DNA of 64,000 nucleotides, taken from Verrucomicrobiota bacterium. GTDB taxonomy: Bacteria > Verrucomicrobiota > Verrucomicrobiia > CAIQCK01. Of the stretch, positions 1 through 9,600 are shown in pieces (the first letter of the stretch is position 1; each line of letters starts with the position of its first letter). The position numbers and the translations under genes were made by a program. The notes beneath the pieces were generated by a model that saw only the letters and a list, made by a program, of their open reading frames with translations, was not told the DNA's origin and searched no databases. The stretch spans positions 1 to 64,000 of the forward strand of contig JAPLTX010000016.1 of NCBI GenBank assembly GCA_026397915.1, in the 5' to 3' direction.

Positions 1-1
1 C

Positions 2-970
2 GGTCCCGTGCCGCTCCTCGGCGCGCGGCCGGTTTTCGCCGAGTGCGTTCGCGACGGCATCACGATTGACCCCGCAGACATCCGCCGCCGCATTACCAAG
101 CGGACCAAAGCCATCGTCGTCGTCCATCTCTGGGGCTGGCCGTGCGACATGGACGCCATCATGGCAATCAGCCGCGAGACGGGAATCCCGGTCGTCGAGG
201 ACTGCTCCCATGCCCACGGTGCGCTCTACAAAAGCCGTGTCGTCGGCTCCATCGGCCACGTCGGCTGTTGGAGCTTGCAAGGCACGAAGCCGCTCAGCGC
301 GGGCGAAGCCGGCATCATCGCCACCAACGACAGCGAAGTCTTCGACCGCGCCTGCCTGCTCGGCCAGGTCAACCGCATGGTCGGCATGGACCTCGTCACC
401 AACCGTTACCAGCATCTCCAGCCGCTTGGCACCGGCATGAAGTTCCGCGCCCACCCGCTCGGCGTCGGCATCGCCAGCATCCAGCACAAGAAACTGGCCG
501 CGCTCAACAAACGCCGCGGCCGTTTCGTCGGGCAGATGGAAGCGGGCCTCACAGACATCCCATGCCTGAAACCGATTGCAACCGCCCCCGGCTCGAAACG
601 CGGCGGTTACTACGGCTTCCCGGTCCTCTACGACCCCGCCGCGCTCGGCGGCGTGCCGCGCGAGAAACTCATCGAAGCCATCAACGCCGAGGGTGTGCCG
701 GTCAGCGCGGGCTTCTACGAGTTGCTCCACCGCCTGCCATATTTCCGCGATGGCTTCGACCTCTTCGGCGACGGTCGCGGCCCCATCTGCAAAACGGACT
801 CGACGAACTTCGACGCCCCGTGGCTCGGCTACAAGAACGGTGATTTCCCCATCACCGAAGCGATGCACGCACGGCTGCTGTTCCTGCCGATGCTGAGCGA
901 CCCAGCACCGAAAGCCGCGGCAAGAATTCTCGATGCGATCCAACGCGGGGTGAAAAAAGCCGCCAAGTAG
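2..970 (+). CDS. DegT/DnrJ/EryC1/StrS-family aminotransferase, 5' truncated
   Basis: PLP-dependent sugar aminotransferase family, fold-type I; the substrate is not recognisable. The reading frame is open to the left edge, so the N-terminal part with the PLP-phosphate-binding region is missing. Counting from the codon at position 8, VVEDCSHAHGA (about residues 62-72) is the segment whose Asp contacts the pyridine ring. The Lys in LQGTKPLSAGEAG (about residue 94) is the expected Schiff-base lysine. The C-terminal half, including the GTGMKFRAHPLGVGIA segment, is intact. The gene ends 4 bp before the stop of the convergent gene on the other strand, so there is no room for a separate terminator. 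Members usually make amino sugars for surface glycans, but neighbours to the left are not visible. Confidence 0.85.
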   Translation, partial: GPVPLLGARPVFAECVRDGITIDPADIRRRITKRTKAIVVVHLWGWPCDMDAIMAISRETGIPVVEDCSHAHGALYKSRVVGSIGHVGCWSLQGTKPLSAGEAGIIATNDSEVFDRACLLGQVNRMVGMDLVTNRYQHLQPLGTGMKFRAHPLGVGIASIQHKKLAALNKRRGRFVGQMEAGLTDIPCLKPIATAPGSKRGGYYGFPVLYDPAALGGVPREKLIEAINAEGVPVSAGFYELLHRLPYFRDGFDLFGDGRGPICKTDSTNFDAPWLGYKNGDFPITEAMHARLLFLPMLSDPAPKAAARILDAIQRGVKKAAK

Positions 971-973
971 TTG

Positions 974-3292
974 CTACTTGATTACACGGGCTTCTACGCC
1001 CGCGATCTCTCGGTTCGCGAACTCGTCCGTCAAGAGCCATTCTTGATAGAGGCGTTCGATCTGCCTCAACCACCCCTCGACCGATGACCTTGTCAACGTG
1101 GGCTTCACGTCCTTGGGGCGTTGATCGTCACGGATCGGCGGGCGGATGCGATCGGCGGGTGGTTGATAGGATGAATCGAAAACCAGAACCGGCAGGGTGT
1201 CCGCGGTCAACAGATGGCGCCAGAGGAAGGCCTGCATTTTGTCCTCGGCCGGCACGGCCTCGTGGACGATTTCCCGGTCCCCGATTTTCACTGTGCCCAC
1301 GACGGTGACGTTGACCGGCTTTTCTGTCTCCGTAAGACTGGTTTTCAGCGACAGCCCCACGGCCTCTTGTTTGGCCGCGAGCGTGGCGCCGGACGATTCA
1401 AACCCCTGCGGCAGATCTTTGAACTTCAGCGTGATTGGCCCGTCGAATCCGTCCTTGCGCATGGCGAAGACGGTCACCGCGGCGGACCCCTTGCTGGGCA
1501 TAATGAGTCGGGAAGGGATCAAACGCAGCGCGAAATCGGGTTGCGGCTGGCTGATCCGGAGCCGGTAGGCGCACTCCTTTCCTGCCTGCCGCCTCGTGTC
1601 GCCGAGGTGAATGAAGTATTTTCCGTCGGCGGGCAGTTTCACCATGAGGTAGGAATCGGCATGGTCGGTGTTCAACCCTGATGCCGCGTCGAAATGGTCG
1701 TCGTTCAACGCGATGATCTTGCCATCCGCGCCGGTGACTTTGACGAAGGAATCCATCGGGGAGCCAAGGCGGCGCGCGGTCACTTCCGCGACGATGGTTT
1801 CGCCGGCTTTTCCTTCCACCTCGAAGACATCCCAGTCACCGGGGCGATCCATTCGGCCGTTGATGATGATCGGGAGAATCACTTTATGTGCGTTGGTCGA
1901 GCTGTTGTTGGGTTCCTTCTCCAGGCACTCGGGCAGCGTGTCCAGCGCAAACGGCACGTAGTTGGAAACGAGCTTCCCGTTGGTGGGGGCGATCAGATGA
2001 ACCCCCGGTTTTGCGTCTTTGGGGGGCGGCGCGATCGTGCTCTTTTCCAGATTCCAGCCGTTCATCTCGATCTGGACCGGCTCGCCCACGCGGCCACCCA
2101 GCGGGAAGATGCTGGTCACGAAGGGCAACTCACCGATGGTAATGCGATACACAAAACTCTCGCGTCCGCGAAAGAGCGCCTCGTTGATGCTCAACAGATA
2201 CTCGCCATCCTCGGGGACCTCGAAATAAATCAGCGGGTCGGGGCTGGAATGGAAATCGTCGTTATACGCCAGCTCCTTGCCTTTGGAGTCGCGAAGCTTC
2301 AGCACGGTCTGGCACCAACCGGGAACGCCATCGGGGACGTAGGGGATCAAGTCCCTGGCTCTGGCGGAAATGACCAGATGCTGCCCCTTGCTCGCCTGAA
2401 AACGATACCGGTTCATCTCGCCCGCCGCGATCTGGCCGTTCATCGTGCACGGCAATGTGACGCGCATCTCCTCTTCTTCCCGCGGCCTTTTGCGCTGGGC
2501 CAGAAACTCCTTGCCGAGCAGCGGGAGCTGCATGGTCTTCATCGGCTTGCGGGCGACTTCAGGCACTTGGCCGATGTAGAAAGACAGCGGATTGGAGACA
2601 CCCCGTTTGGTGATCACCCTGATCTCCCGCCGGCCCGGTTTTGCGTCGGGCGCCACCGTGATCTCGGCAAAGACAAGCTCGGTCTGGGAACGAACGGCCG
2701 GGTTGCGTTCGTCTTCCGCGAACCTCCTTTGGATCCGGTCTATCAGCTTCTCCTTGGCCGCTTCCTTCTCGGACTTGGGAGGTTGGTTCTTCGCGTCCTT
2801 TTCGCTCGGTTTCGTGTCTTTGGGTTTCTCCAGCTTCGCATTGCATTTGATGCAGACAGTGGCGTCGAGCGCGTTGGCGGTAGCGCATACCGGGCACATC
2901 AGGGATGGGACCGCGTTGGGTCCGGTGTCCGGGCCAATGGGCGCGGGAAACTCATACGAGGCCATCTTGGCGGCCATCGCGTCGTCCACCGTCGTTTCCT
3001 TCTTCCGCAACACGCTCAATTGCTGGTTGACCAACCCCATCTCCTGGTTGTCCAGAATCCGGTAGTAATCAACGAGCCGGGCGGAAACTCCTTCCCCACT
3101 CACCACCACATCCGAAGCATAGACCAGCCCCTGTCCGCCCAACCGGATCGGGAAGGTGGTGTCCTGCTGGCCGCCGGCGGGATAGACGAAACCGATATAC
3201 TGGCTCTGCGCCCAAACCGGGGATGCAGCGGCCACAAGGATGACCAGCCCCAAGATCGGAAGCCTGTTGAGTCTGCTCATGAGTTGTTTCAT
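974..3292 (-). CDS. Secreted pre-peptidase (PPC) domain protein with a zinc-ribbon insert
   Basis: A 772-residue exported protein of the type found at the end of DUF1549/1553-DUF1501 operons in Planctomycetota and Verrucomicrobiota; exact function unknown. It starts with a signal peptide (hydrophobic about residues 11-28, AQS cleavage region). Two beta-sandwich segments resemble bacterial pre-peptidase C-terminal domains, with the motifs YNDDFHSSPDPLIYFEVPEDGEYLLSI split across about residues 345-372 and a second LNDDHFD...DGKYFIHLGD copy. Unusually, residues 133-150 carry CPVC-x10-CIKC, a classic zinc-ribbon spacing, followed by a Lys/Glu-rich linker. The start lies 8 bp downstream of the DUF1501 stop, so the genes are co-transcribed. 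A carbohydrate- or surface-binding partner role is inference. Confidence 0.8.
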   Translation of the reverse strand: MKQLMSRLNRLPILGLVILVAAASPVWAQSQYIGFVYPAGGQQDTTFPIRLGGQGLVYASDVVVSGEGVSARLVDYYRILDNQEMGLVNQQLSVLRKKETTVDDAMAAKMASYEFPAPIGPDTGPNAVPSLMCPVCATANALDATVCIKCNAKLEKPKDTKPSEKDAKNQPPKSEKEAAKEKLIDRIQRRFAEDERNPAVRSQTELVFAEITVAPDAKPGRREIRVITKRGVSNPLSFYIGQVPEVARKPMKTMQLPLLGKEFLAQRKRPREEEEMRVTLPCTMNGQIAAGEMNRYRFQASKGQHLVISARARDLIPYVPDGVPGWCQTVLKLRDSKGKELAYNDDFHSSPDPLIYFEVPEDGEYLLSINEALFRGRESFVYRITIGELPFVTSIFPLGGRVGEPVQIEMNGWNLEKSTIAPPPKDAKPGVHLIAPTNGKLVSNYVPFALDTLPECLEKEPNNSSTNAHKVILPIIINGRMDRPGDWDVFEVEGKAGETIVAEVTARRLGSPMDSFVKVTGADGKIIALNDDHFDAASGLNTDHADSYLMVKLPADGKYFIHLGDTRRQAGKECAYRLRISQPQPDFALRLIPSRLIMPSKGSAAVTVFAMRKDGFDGPITLKFKDLPQGFESSGATLAAKQEAVGLSLKTSLTETEKPVNVTVVGTVKIGDREIVHEAVPAEDKMQAFLWRHLLTADTLPVLVFDSSYQPPADRIRPPIRDDQRPKDVKPTLTRSSVEGWLRQIERLYQEWLLTDEFANREIAGVEARVIK

Positions 3293-3300
3293 TGCCCGGG

Positions 3301-4719
3301 CTACATGATCTCCTCAAGAAGCCCGGCGGATTTCATGCCTTCGTTTTCGGTGTCCAACACGTAGGCGTCCAGCCCCCAGGGATGAGGCAGCTTGGCCGTG
3401 GCGTCTATGCCCGCCAACAGATACATGCTTCCCAGCAGGTCCGCGGGATAAACAGGCCGCTCCTTGACGTTCTCGGCTTTCTCATCGGATGAGCCGACCA
3501 CGCGGCCGCCCTTGAATCCGCCGCCGGCTACCAGCACGGTGAAGACGTTCCCATAGTGATGGCGGCCGCCGTTCCACGGTGGCTCCCACGATATCTTCAC
3601 CGTGCGGCCGAACTCGCCGGAACACCAGACCAACGTGGTATCAAGCAAGCCGCGATCCTTCAAATCGGCGAGCAGCGTCGCCAGCCCCTGGTCCAACATC
3701 GGACACTGGTTCCTCATGGTCGCGAAGTGGTTCGAGTGCGTGTCCCAGCCACCGGGGAAGCTGATGGTGATATAGGGCACACCCGCCTCCACCATCCGGC
3801 GCGCCGCGAGGCATTCCTGCCCGAACGTGTGGCGACCGTAGCGATCCCTGAGTTCCGTAGGTTCGTTGTCGAGGTTGAAGACTTCCTTTCCCCTGCCCAA
3901 GATCAACCCGTAGGCTTTCTGCTTGGCCTCCTCGATGGCCGCCATCTCCGGGGCGGACGCAAGGCCGTAGCCCAAGACATTGGTCTTATCCACCAATTCA
4001 CGGCGGGCCTTCTGCCGCCCGTCGTCTATTCCCCTGTTGACGATTCCCTGCACCTCGAAGCGGCCCGCGTTCGGATCGCCGCCCGTGGCGAAAGGTTTGT
4101 AGGCGGGGCCGAGGAAGCCTTCCTCGGAAAACCGCCCGGCTGCCTCCAGCATCACGACATAGGGCGGGATCAGCCCTTTGTATTGGTCTTTCTTGAAGTA
4201 GGTGAATATGGCGCCGATGCTCGGGTAGGCGAGCCGACCGCCCGGCAGGTGACCGGTTTGCATCAGGTAGGCGGCCGTCTCGTGGCCGTTGTTCCCGTGG
4301 GTCATGCTGCGGATCAAGGAATACTTGTCGGCCTGCTTGGCCAGTTTGGGGAACAGCGCGCCGATCTGGATTCCATCCACGTTGGTGGGGATGACCTTGT
4401 CAAAATCAGCCATGTAGTCGTAGCCCGACCCCGGCTTCGGGTCCCAAGTATCGTTGTGCGACATGCCGCCCCACAAGAAGACCTGGATGACCGATTTGGT
4501 CTGGACCTTCTTGTCCTTGGCCTTGGCTTTGGCCGCCGCGTCCCGGGCCGCCTTCTCATCGGCGGCTTTCTGCTGCGGCGTCTTCTCTGCCGAGGCCGCG
4601 AAGATTTGGGAACTCAGACCGCCGGCCGTGATCATGCCCGCCACGCCCAAAGCGCCGCGTCGCACGGCCTCGCGCCGGGTTACCTGCTCTTGGTTGTCTC
4701 GATTATGGTTTGCACTCAT
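3301..4719 (-). CDS. DUF1501 family exported protein (twin-Arg leader)
   Basis: A 472-residue DUF1501 protein, an alkaline-phosphatase-fold family, distantly sulfatase-like, with no settled substrate. The N-terminus has RREAVRRGALGVAGM at residues 15-29, a twin-arginine-type leader, then an Ala/Lys-rich linker (about 45-75). Family hallmarks include SVIQVFLWGGMSHNDTWDPKPGS, the SLIRSMTHGNNGHETAAYLMQTG region, and the C-terminal GEFGRTVKIS and GRHHYGNVF motifs, which carry probable metal ligands (Asp, His). An RBS-like GGAAG lies just before the ATG. The usual upstream partner, the DUF1549/1553 gene, is separated from it here by the two restriction-modification genes. The next gene follows after 8 bp. 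Confidence 0.92.
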   Translation of the reverse strand: MSANHNRDNQEQVTRREAVRRGALGVAGMITAGGLSSQIFAASAEKTPQQKAADEKAARDAAAKAKAKDKKVQTKSVIQVFLWGGMSHNDTWDPKPGSGYDYMADFDKVIPTNVDGIQIGALFPKLAKQADKYSLIRSMTHGNNGHETAAYLMQTGHLPGGRLAYPSIGAIFTYFKKDQYKGLIPPYVVMLEAAGRFSEEGFLGPAYKPFATGGDPNAGRFEVQGIVNRGIDDGRQKARRELVDKTNVLGYGLASAPEMAAIEEAKQKAYGLILGRGKEVFNLDNEPTELRDRYGRHTFGQECLAARRMVEAGVPYITISFPGGWDTHSNHFATMRNQCPMLDQGLATLLADLKDRGLLDTTLVWCSGEFGRTVKISWEPPWNGGRHHYGNVFTVLVAGGGFKGGRVVGSSDEKAENVKERPVYPADLLGSMYLLAGIDATAKLPHPWGLDAYVLDTENEGMKSAGLLEEIM

Positions 4720-4757
4720 GACTTCCTTTCTGCTTTCACGTCCACTTTAGAGATTAG

Positions 4758-5495
4758 TCACCCGACTTCGCTTTTCAAGTGCTCTTCGACGATTTCCTTG
4801 ACGTAGCTGGGGATGTTCTTCTGGAGTTGTAGCGTCCGCTGTTTGAGCTTCTCGTAAACCTCGACTTCGTGCTCCATCCACATGATGTCGGCGCGGCGAA
4901 TCTGGCGCATGGCGATGTGCGTGTAGTTATCTGGGTAGGCCCAGTAGCATGAACGGCAAACGTCGGGCTTCTTGAGTTCCAGCCAGTTCACGCAATGTTC
5001 GCAAGACCATGATTTCGCCCGATTCGCGGAACCGCAGAGAAGCATGAAGTCTTCCGGCTTCAACTCTGCCGACCGAACGTCGCCGAGCACCTCGAAAGGG
5101 ATGCGGTGGTCAATTTGCAGTTCTCGCTCCGGGAACAGTTCAAGATAGATGGCGCAGCGCACTCCGTGGAGCGCGACCAGTTTGCCTTTGATTTCCTTGG
5201 TGAACGCAGTCCTTCCGACTTGTTTTCCAAAGCGCGCCTTCTTCGGGTCGCCAAAGCGATATGCCGCAATCTTGCGTCCGTCGCTGCCCTCCACGCGAAA
5301 CATCTCAATCGGAATGCCGTTCTCCTTCACGTCGCGGACGGCGCGCGGCGGATGGTCGTAGCCATACTTGTCTTTCAGTTCCTGCGTGGTGATGAAGCCG
5401 CGTTTGAGGATGTGGTCAATCACCGTCTTCGGACGCTTGGCGGTGACCGCTTTGCAGAGCTTGACGAAACCTGCCGGCAACTTGGGGGCGGTCAT
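4758..5495 (-). CDS. HNH type II restriction endonuclease (probable)
   Basis: Probable restriction nuclease partner of the adjacent methylase; about 245 residues. The HNH/beta-beta-alpha-metal signature is ELQIDHRIPFEVLGD (Asp-His at residues 129-130) followed by CGSANRAKSWSCEHC. Zinc knuckles are C165-x2-C168 and C180-x2-C183. The N-terminal segment (TTQELKDKYGYDHPPRAVRDVKENGIPI) looks like a winged-helix DNA-binding unit. I place the start at 5495, not at the longer in-frame start at 5564, because its ATG overlaps the methylase stop as ATGA (5495-5492), a standard translational-coupling arrangement. The recognition site cannot be read from sequence. An orphan or solitary HNH nuclease is the alternative, but pairing with a methylase favours a type II system. 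Confidence 0.82.
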   Translation of the reverse strand: MTAPKLPAGFVKLCKAVTAKRPKTVIDHILKRGFITTQELKDKYGYDHPPRAVRDVKENGIPIEMFRVEGSDGRKIAAYRFGDPKKARFGKQVGRTAFTKEIKGKLVALHGVRCAIYLELFPERELQIDHRIPFEVLGDVRSAELKPEDFMLLCGSANRAKSWSCEHCVNWLELKKPDVCRSCYWAYPDNYTHIAMRQIRRADIMWMEHEVEVYEKLKQRTLQLQKNIPSYVKEIVEEHLKSEVG

Positions 5496-6478
5496 CGTTT
5501 GGCCTCCAAGAGCACCATCTGTTCGACGTGGCGTTGCCGATAGCGACGGGGCAAACGCAAACATTCAGCGAGCGTTGGTGAAAGGTATAGTGACTCGACG
5601 GTAACTTCGGCGCGACCCAGCAGCGTGGCTTGCGACGAACGCCCGGCCTCCAGTTCGATTAAATGGAGACGCAGATTCTCCGGCAGCTTTCGGCCATGAA
5701 CTTTGTCGCCGGTCCGCCCGTCGTAACTGACCATGTATCTAATGTCGCGGTGATTGAGCATCTCCAACGTCTCGACAAATTCATCGAAAAGGACCGCCTT
5801 CAGATAACGCGGGTCGCGCTCGCCGCAGACGCCTTGGTAGGGCGGGTCCATGTAGATAAAGTCATCAGCCGTCGCACCCGCGACAACTTTCGTGTAGTCG
5901 AGCGAACAACACTCCGTCTTGCCGCGCAGCAAGTAGGAAGCGCCAAAAATGTGGTCGCGCATGGTTTCGGGTAACGCGCCCATGCGACGATTGTCGGGAC
6001 TCTGATTGAACTCGCCCTTTGCGTTGTAGCGGACGGAAGCCTTCACACACCGGGCGAGAAGGTAGAGCAAGCAATCCGGCCTGCCGGTGGCGTTGAACTC
6101 GTCGCGGATTTCGTCGTAGTAGTTCCGCCGGTCGCCGTGCTGCGCCTTCCAGATCGCTTCGTATTGGCGGGCGAGTTTTTCGGGCAAGTTGATGATGGCG
6201 CGCCACAAGTCCATGAGCGGCTTGTTCAGGTCGTTGATGACGTAACGATCAGCCAGACCGCGAGCGGCGGCCGCCAACGTGAGGGCCGCTGAGCCTGCAA
6301 ACGGCTCGATAAGCGTGTCGGTGTTCTCAGGGAAATAGGCGAGGATGGCCGGCGCAAGGTTGCGCTTACTGCCTTGGTAGGGAATCGGATGCGGGATTCT
6401 CAGCCGACCGCCGTTCGCATCGGGAGCGTCAAGCACGCCGCCATGTGCAGGACAAGGTTTTAGATTCACGTTCTGCAT
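5492..6478 (-). CDS. D12-class N6-adenine DNA methyltransferase
   Basis: Transfers a methyl group from S-adenosylmethionine to adenine N6 in a specific DNA site, protecting it from the partner nuclease. Motif order fits the alpha-class (Dam/D12) family: YQGSKRNLAP (motif X, about residues 34-43), EPFAGSAAL (motif I, 58-66), VINDLN (81-86) and DPPY (motif IV, 211-214). The region between motifs I and IV (about 95-190) would hold the target-recognition domain. The ATG at 6478 is preceded by GGAGA; an upstream GTG at 6490 is possible. It overlaps the HNH nuclease gene by ATGA. Together the pair forms a compact restriction-modification module lying inside what is normally a contiguous operon. Confidence 0.9.
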   Translation of the reverse strand: MQNVNLKPCPAHGGVLDAPDANGGRLRIPHPIPYQGSKRNLAPAILAYFPENTDTLIEPFAGSAALTLAAAARGLADRYVINDLNKPLMDLWRAIINLPEKLARQYEAIWKAQHGDRRNYYDEIRDEFNATGRPDCLLYLLARCVKASVRYNAKGEFNQSPDNRRMGALPETMRDHIFGASYLLRGKTECCSLDYTKVVAGATADDFIYMDPPYQGVCGERDPRYLKAVLFDEFVETLEMLNHRDIRYMVSYDGRTGDKVHGRKLPENLRLHLIELEAGRSSQATLLGRAEVTVESLYLSPTLAECLRLPRRYRQRHVEQMVLLEAKR

Positions 6479-6637
6479 TTTTCTCCACACAGCATAGAAC
6501 TTGCCTTTGGCGCGAGCAAGCCTAGACCAACAACGGACACTGGCGACGCGGCCAACGGGTCACGGAGATTTTGCGGCGCGAGGAGCGTTGAACAACATGC
6601 CCTTCCTCTTCCTTGCGTCTCACCGCGTCTGTAACAA

Positions 6638-9600
6638 TCAATGCCGCAGGAGAAACTCGGGGCTGTTGATCAACGCCCAGGCAAGATCAAGCCAGGCGTT
6701 GTTTCCTTGCGTCGCTCCGCTCTTGGCATATTCCTCGGCGGCCTTCACGTCGGCATCCGTCGGAAACCGCGAGAGGATGGTCAGGTAAAGTCTCTCGGCG
6801 ATTTCATTCGGTTTGCCGCCCTGGGAGATTAGCGCCGCGAGTTTCGGGCCGTTCTGAAGCTTGCTCTGGAGCGTGGCCGAATTCAGCATGTGCAGCCACT
6901 GGGTCGAGGCAAGTTCGCTGACGCGCTCGGCTTCCATCCCCGTGGACCGCGAGGAACGCCCGAACAGCGTCAGGAAGGGACTGGTGATGCTGCCGTCGGC
7001 CAGCTCCACCGCGGACATGTCTTTGGGGATATACGTGAAAGGCTCCGGGACAGCGCTGGTGTAAAGGTCCGAACCACCGGTGATCTCGTTCAGCGCATCA
7101 ATCAACAGCTCGGCTTCCACTCGCCGCAACGGGTAGCTGGCGAAGTGGGTTTTCGCTTCCGGAGTTTGGGACTTCGGGATCGAAGAGAACTGGTATGCGG
7201 TCGAGGTCAAGATCAGCCGCTTCAGATGCTTCAGGTCGTAGCCGCTTGAGACCAACTCCTTTTGCAAGAAAGCCAAAAGTTCCGGGTCGCTGGGCGGGTT
7301 GTCGTCCCGGATGTTGTCGGCCTCGTGAATGATGCCGCGTCCCATGACCCACGCCCAGGTGCGGTTGACGATGGCTTTGGTGAACCAGGGATTCTCCGGT
7401 CGAATCAGCCACTCGGCAAATGCCTCGCGCGGATCGCGGTCCGGCGGAACCGTTGTCTTGGTGCCGTCCGGGAAGACGGCCGCCAACGGCCCGTTTTCGC
7501 TCAGAGGCTTGGGCAGCGCCTGCGGAATCTGGGCGGTAGCGGTCACGGCCTTGGCGACGGCATCTACTCCCGGCGCGGTGTTGCCCACCACATTGGTCAA
7601 GCCGAGGGGATCCCAGAAGACGATCTCTTCTTTCCACTCGCTGGTGGGCTTGTAACCGACCTGCGAGAAAAACACTCCCATGCCGGCGCGACGGTCTGCC
7701 GGCCAGAGCTGGACCCGCGTGCCCATCAACGCCAATCCCACAGACGCGGCGATGCCCTCCGAAGTCTTGTCCTGGATGGCACGGTAGAAGTTGACCGGCC
7801 CGACGCGGAAATTGCTCCCGCTGGAGGTGAGCAGTTCCCGGGCGAACTTGTCGTAGGGTTTGTTCTGGGCGATTGATTCCCATATCCAGCGGTAATAGGC
7901 CTGCGCCGCGTTGGGCCAAACCTTGACGGGGAACTCCGCCTTCACTTTCAGGATGTCACTCCACTTCATCGCCCAGTAATCAAAATGCGCCGGCTGGTCG
8001 AGGAGACGGTCTATCAGGGCGACGCGTTTGTTCTTGTCCGGACTTTGAATGAACGCTTTGGCCTCTTCCGCGGACGGCAGCGTGCCGGTCATGTCCAAAT
8101 AGGCGCGGCGGACAAACACCGCGTCGGTGCAGAGGAGCGGTTTGATGCCCAACGCCTGCAATTTCGCGAACACGATTTCATCAATCCGGTTCGCCGGCTT
8201 CGGCGGCTCGGAGCTTTCCATCAGGCTTGTCACCTGCCGGGCGGCGACCAGCCGGTATAGCGCGCCTTTGGCCTGCTCGACCAAGGCACGCTTGTCGTCG
8301 GCGACCTTCATGGCCTCCGTATAAGCCGCCCGCGTCTTCTCCGCATCCACCTTCAACGGAACGGCCGCGGCTTCCGCTTCGACGGCCGCTTTTTCGTCCG
8401 CCACGTTTGTCTGTTTGGCAGAGGCGATCCGCCTCTTGAGATTCTCCAGACTTTCTTCGGCCGACTTCTTTCGCGCTTCGGCCCTGGTCAACTCCTGCCC
8501 GGCGGTGTTGGCCTTGATCGCCGCTTGATCCAGCTTCTGTTGGAATGGGGTCAGAACTGCCTTGGCCTCATTGGCCGCTTTGCGCTTGGCGGCGGCATCG
8601 GCGGTAGCCTGCTGCCGTGCCGTATCAAGCTTGATGACTTCCTTGGCCGATTCCTGGGCCGCTTGGTTCGCGGTGGTTGCGACGGCCACCCGGTTTTTGG
8701 CGTCGGCCGTGGCCGCGTCGGCGGCCTTCTTCTTCGCCTCTGCTTCCGCGAACTTCTGCGCGGCGGCCGCAGCCGGAGCCTGCGCCGCTTTCTCGCTCTG
8801 CTGAGCCTGGGCAAGGGCGGCTTTGGCGGCGTCGGCCGCTTTGCGCTTGGCGGCGCTTTCGTCGGCAACCTGTTTTTTCTCCGCAGCCGGTTTGGCGGCG
8901 TCCGCCGCAACTTGCTTGGCCTTGGCCTCGGCGGCTTGGGCGGCTTGGGCGGCTTGCTCGGCGGCCTGAGCAGCCGTGTCAGCCGCGGCCAACTGCTTCT
9001 TCACATTCGCCAAGGCATCGTCGGCCGATTTCTTCTGTGACTGCACTTCGTTTAGCTTCTGCGCGGCGGCCGTGACCTGAGCCTGCGCTTGCTGCTCGGC
9101 CTGCTGTGCTTGAGCCAGCGCTGCCGCGGCATCTGTCACCGCTTTGCGCTTGGCGGCGGCTTGTGCTGCCGCCTGCTTCTTCTCCTCGGCTGATTTCTCC
9201 GCGGCTTGGGCGGCTTGCTCTGCGGTTTGGGCAGCCGTATCGGCTGCGGCCAACTGCTTCTTGATGCCCGCCAAGGCAGCGTCGAGCAGTGTCTTCTGCG
9301 CCGTTGCCCGGGCCAGCTTCTGCTCTTCGGTGTCGGCCAGCTTCTGCGGATTTTCCTGGGCCACCTGAGCCTGGGCCAAGGCCGCTTTGGCGTCGTCGGC
9401 TGCTTTGCGCTTGGCGGCAGCGTCGGCTGTGGCCTGCCGCTTCTGCTCCTCGGTTCTGCCAGCACGCTCGGCCATCACCTTGGCCGTGGCCTCGGCGGCT
9501 TGGGCCGCCGGCTCGGCTGCTTGGTGAGCGCCTTGGGCGGCAGCTAACTGCTTTTTGGCTTTGGTCAGGGCCTCGTCGGCTCCCTTCTTCTGGGCTGTGG

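Noticed and set aside
4720-6637. Direct-repeat duplication flanking the restriction-modification insertion
   Set aside because: AAGGAAG-type RBS sequences before 4719 and after 6638 look alike, but the match is short and explained by ribosome-binding sites.
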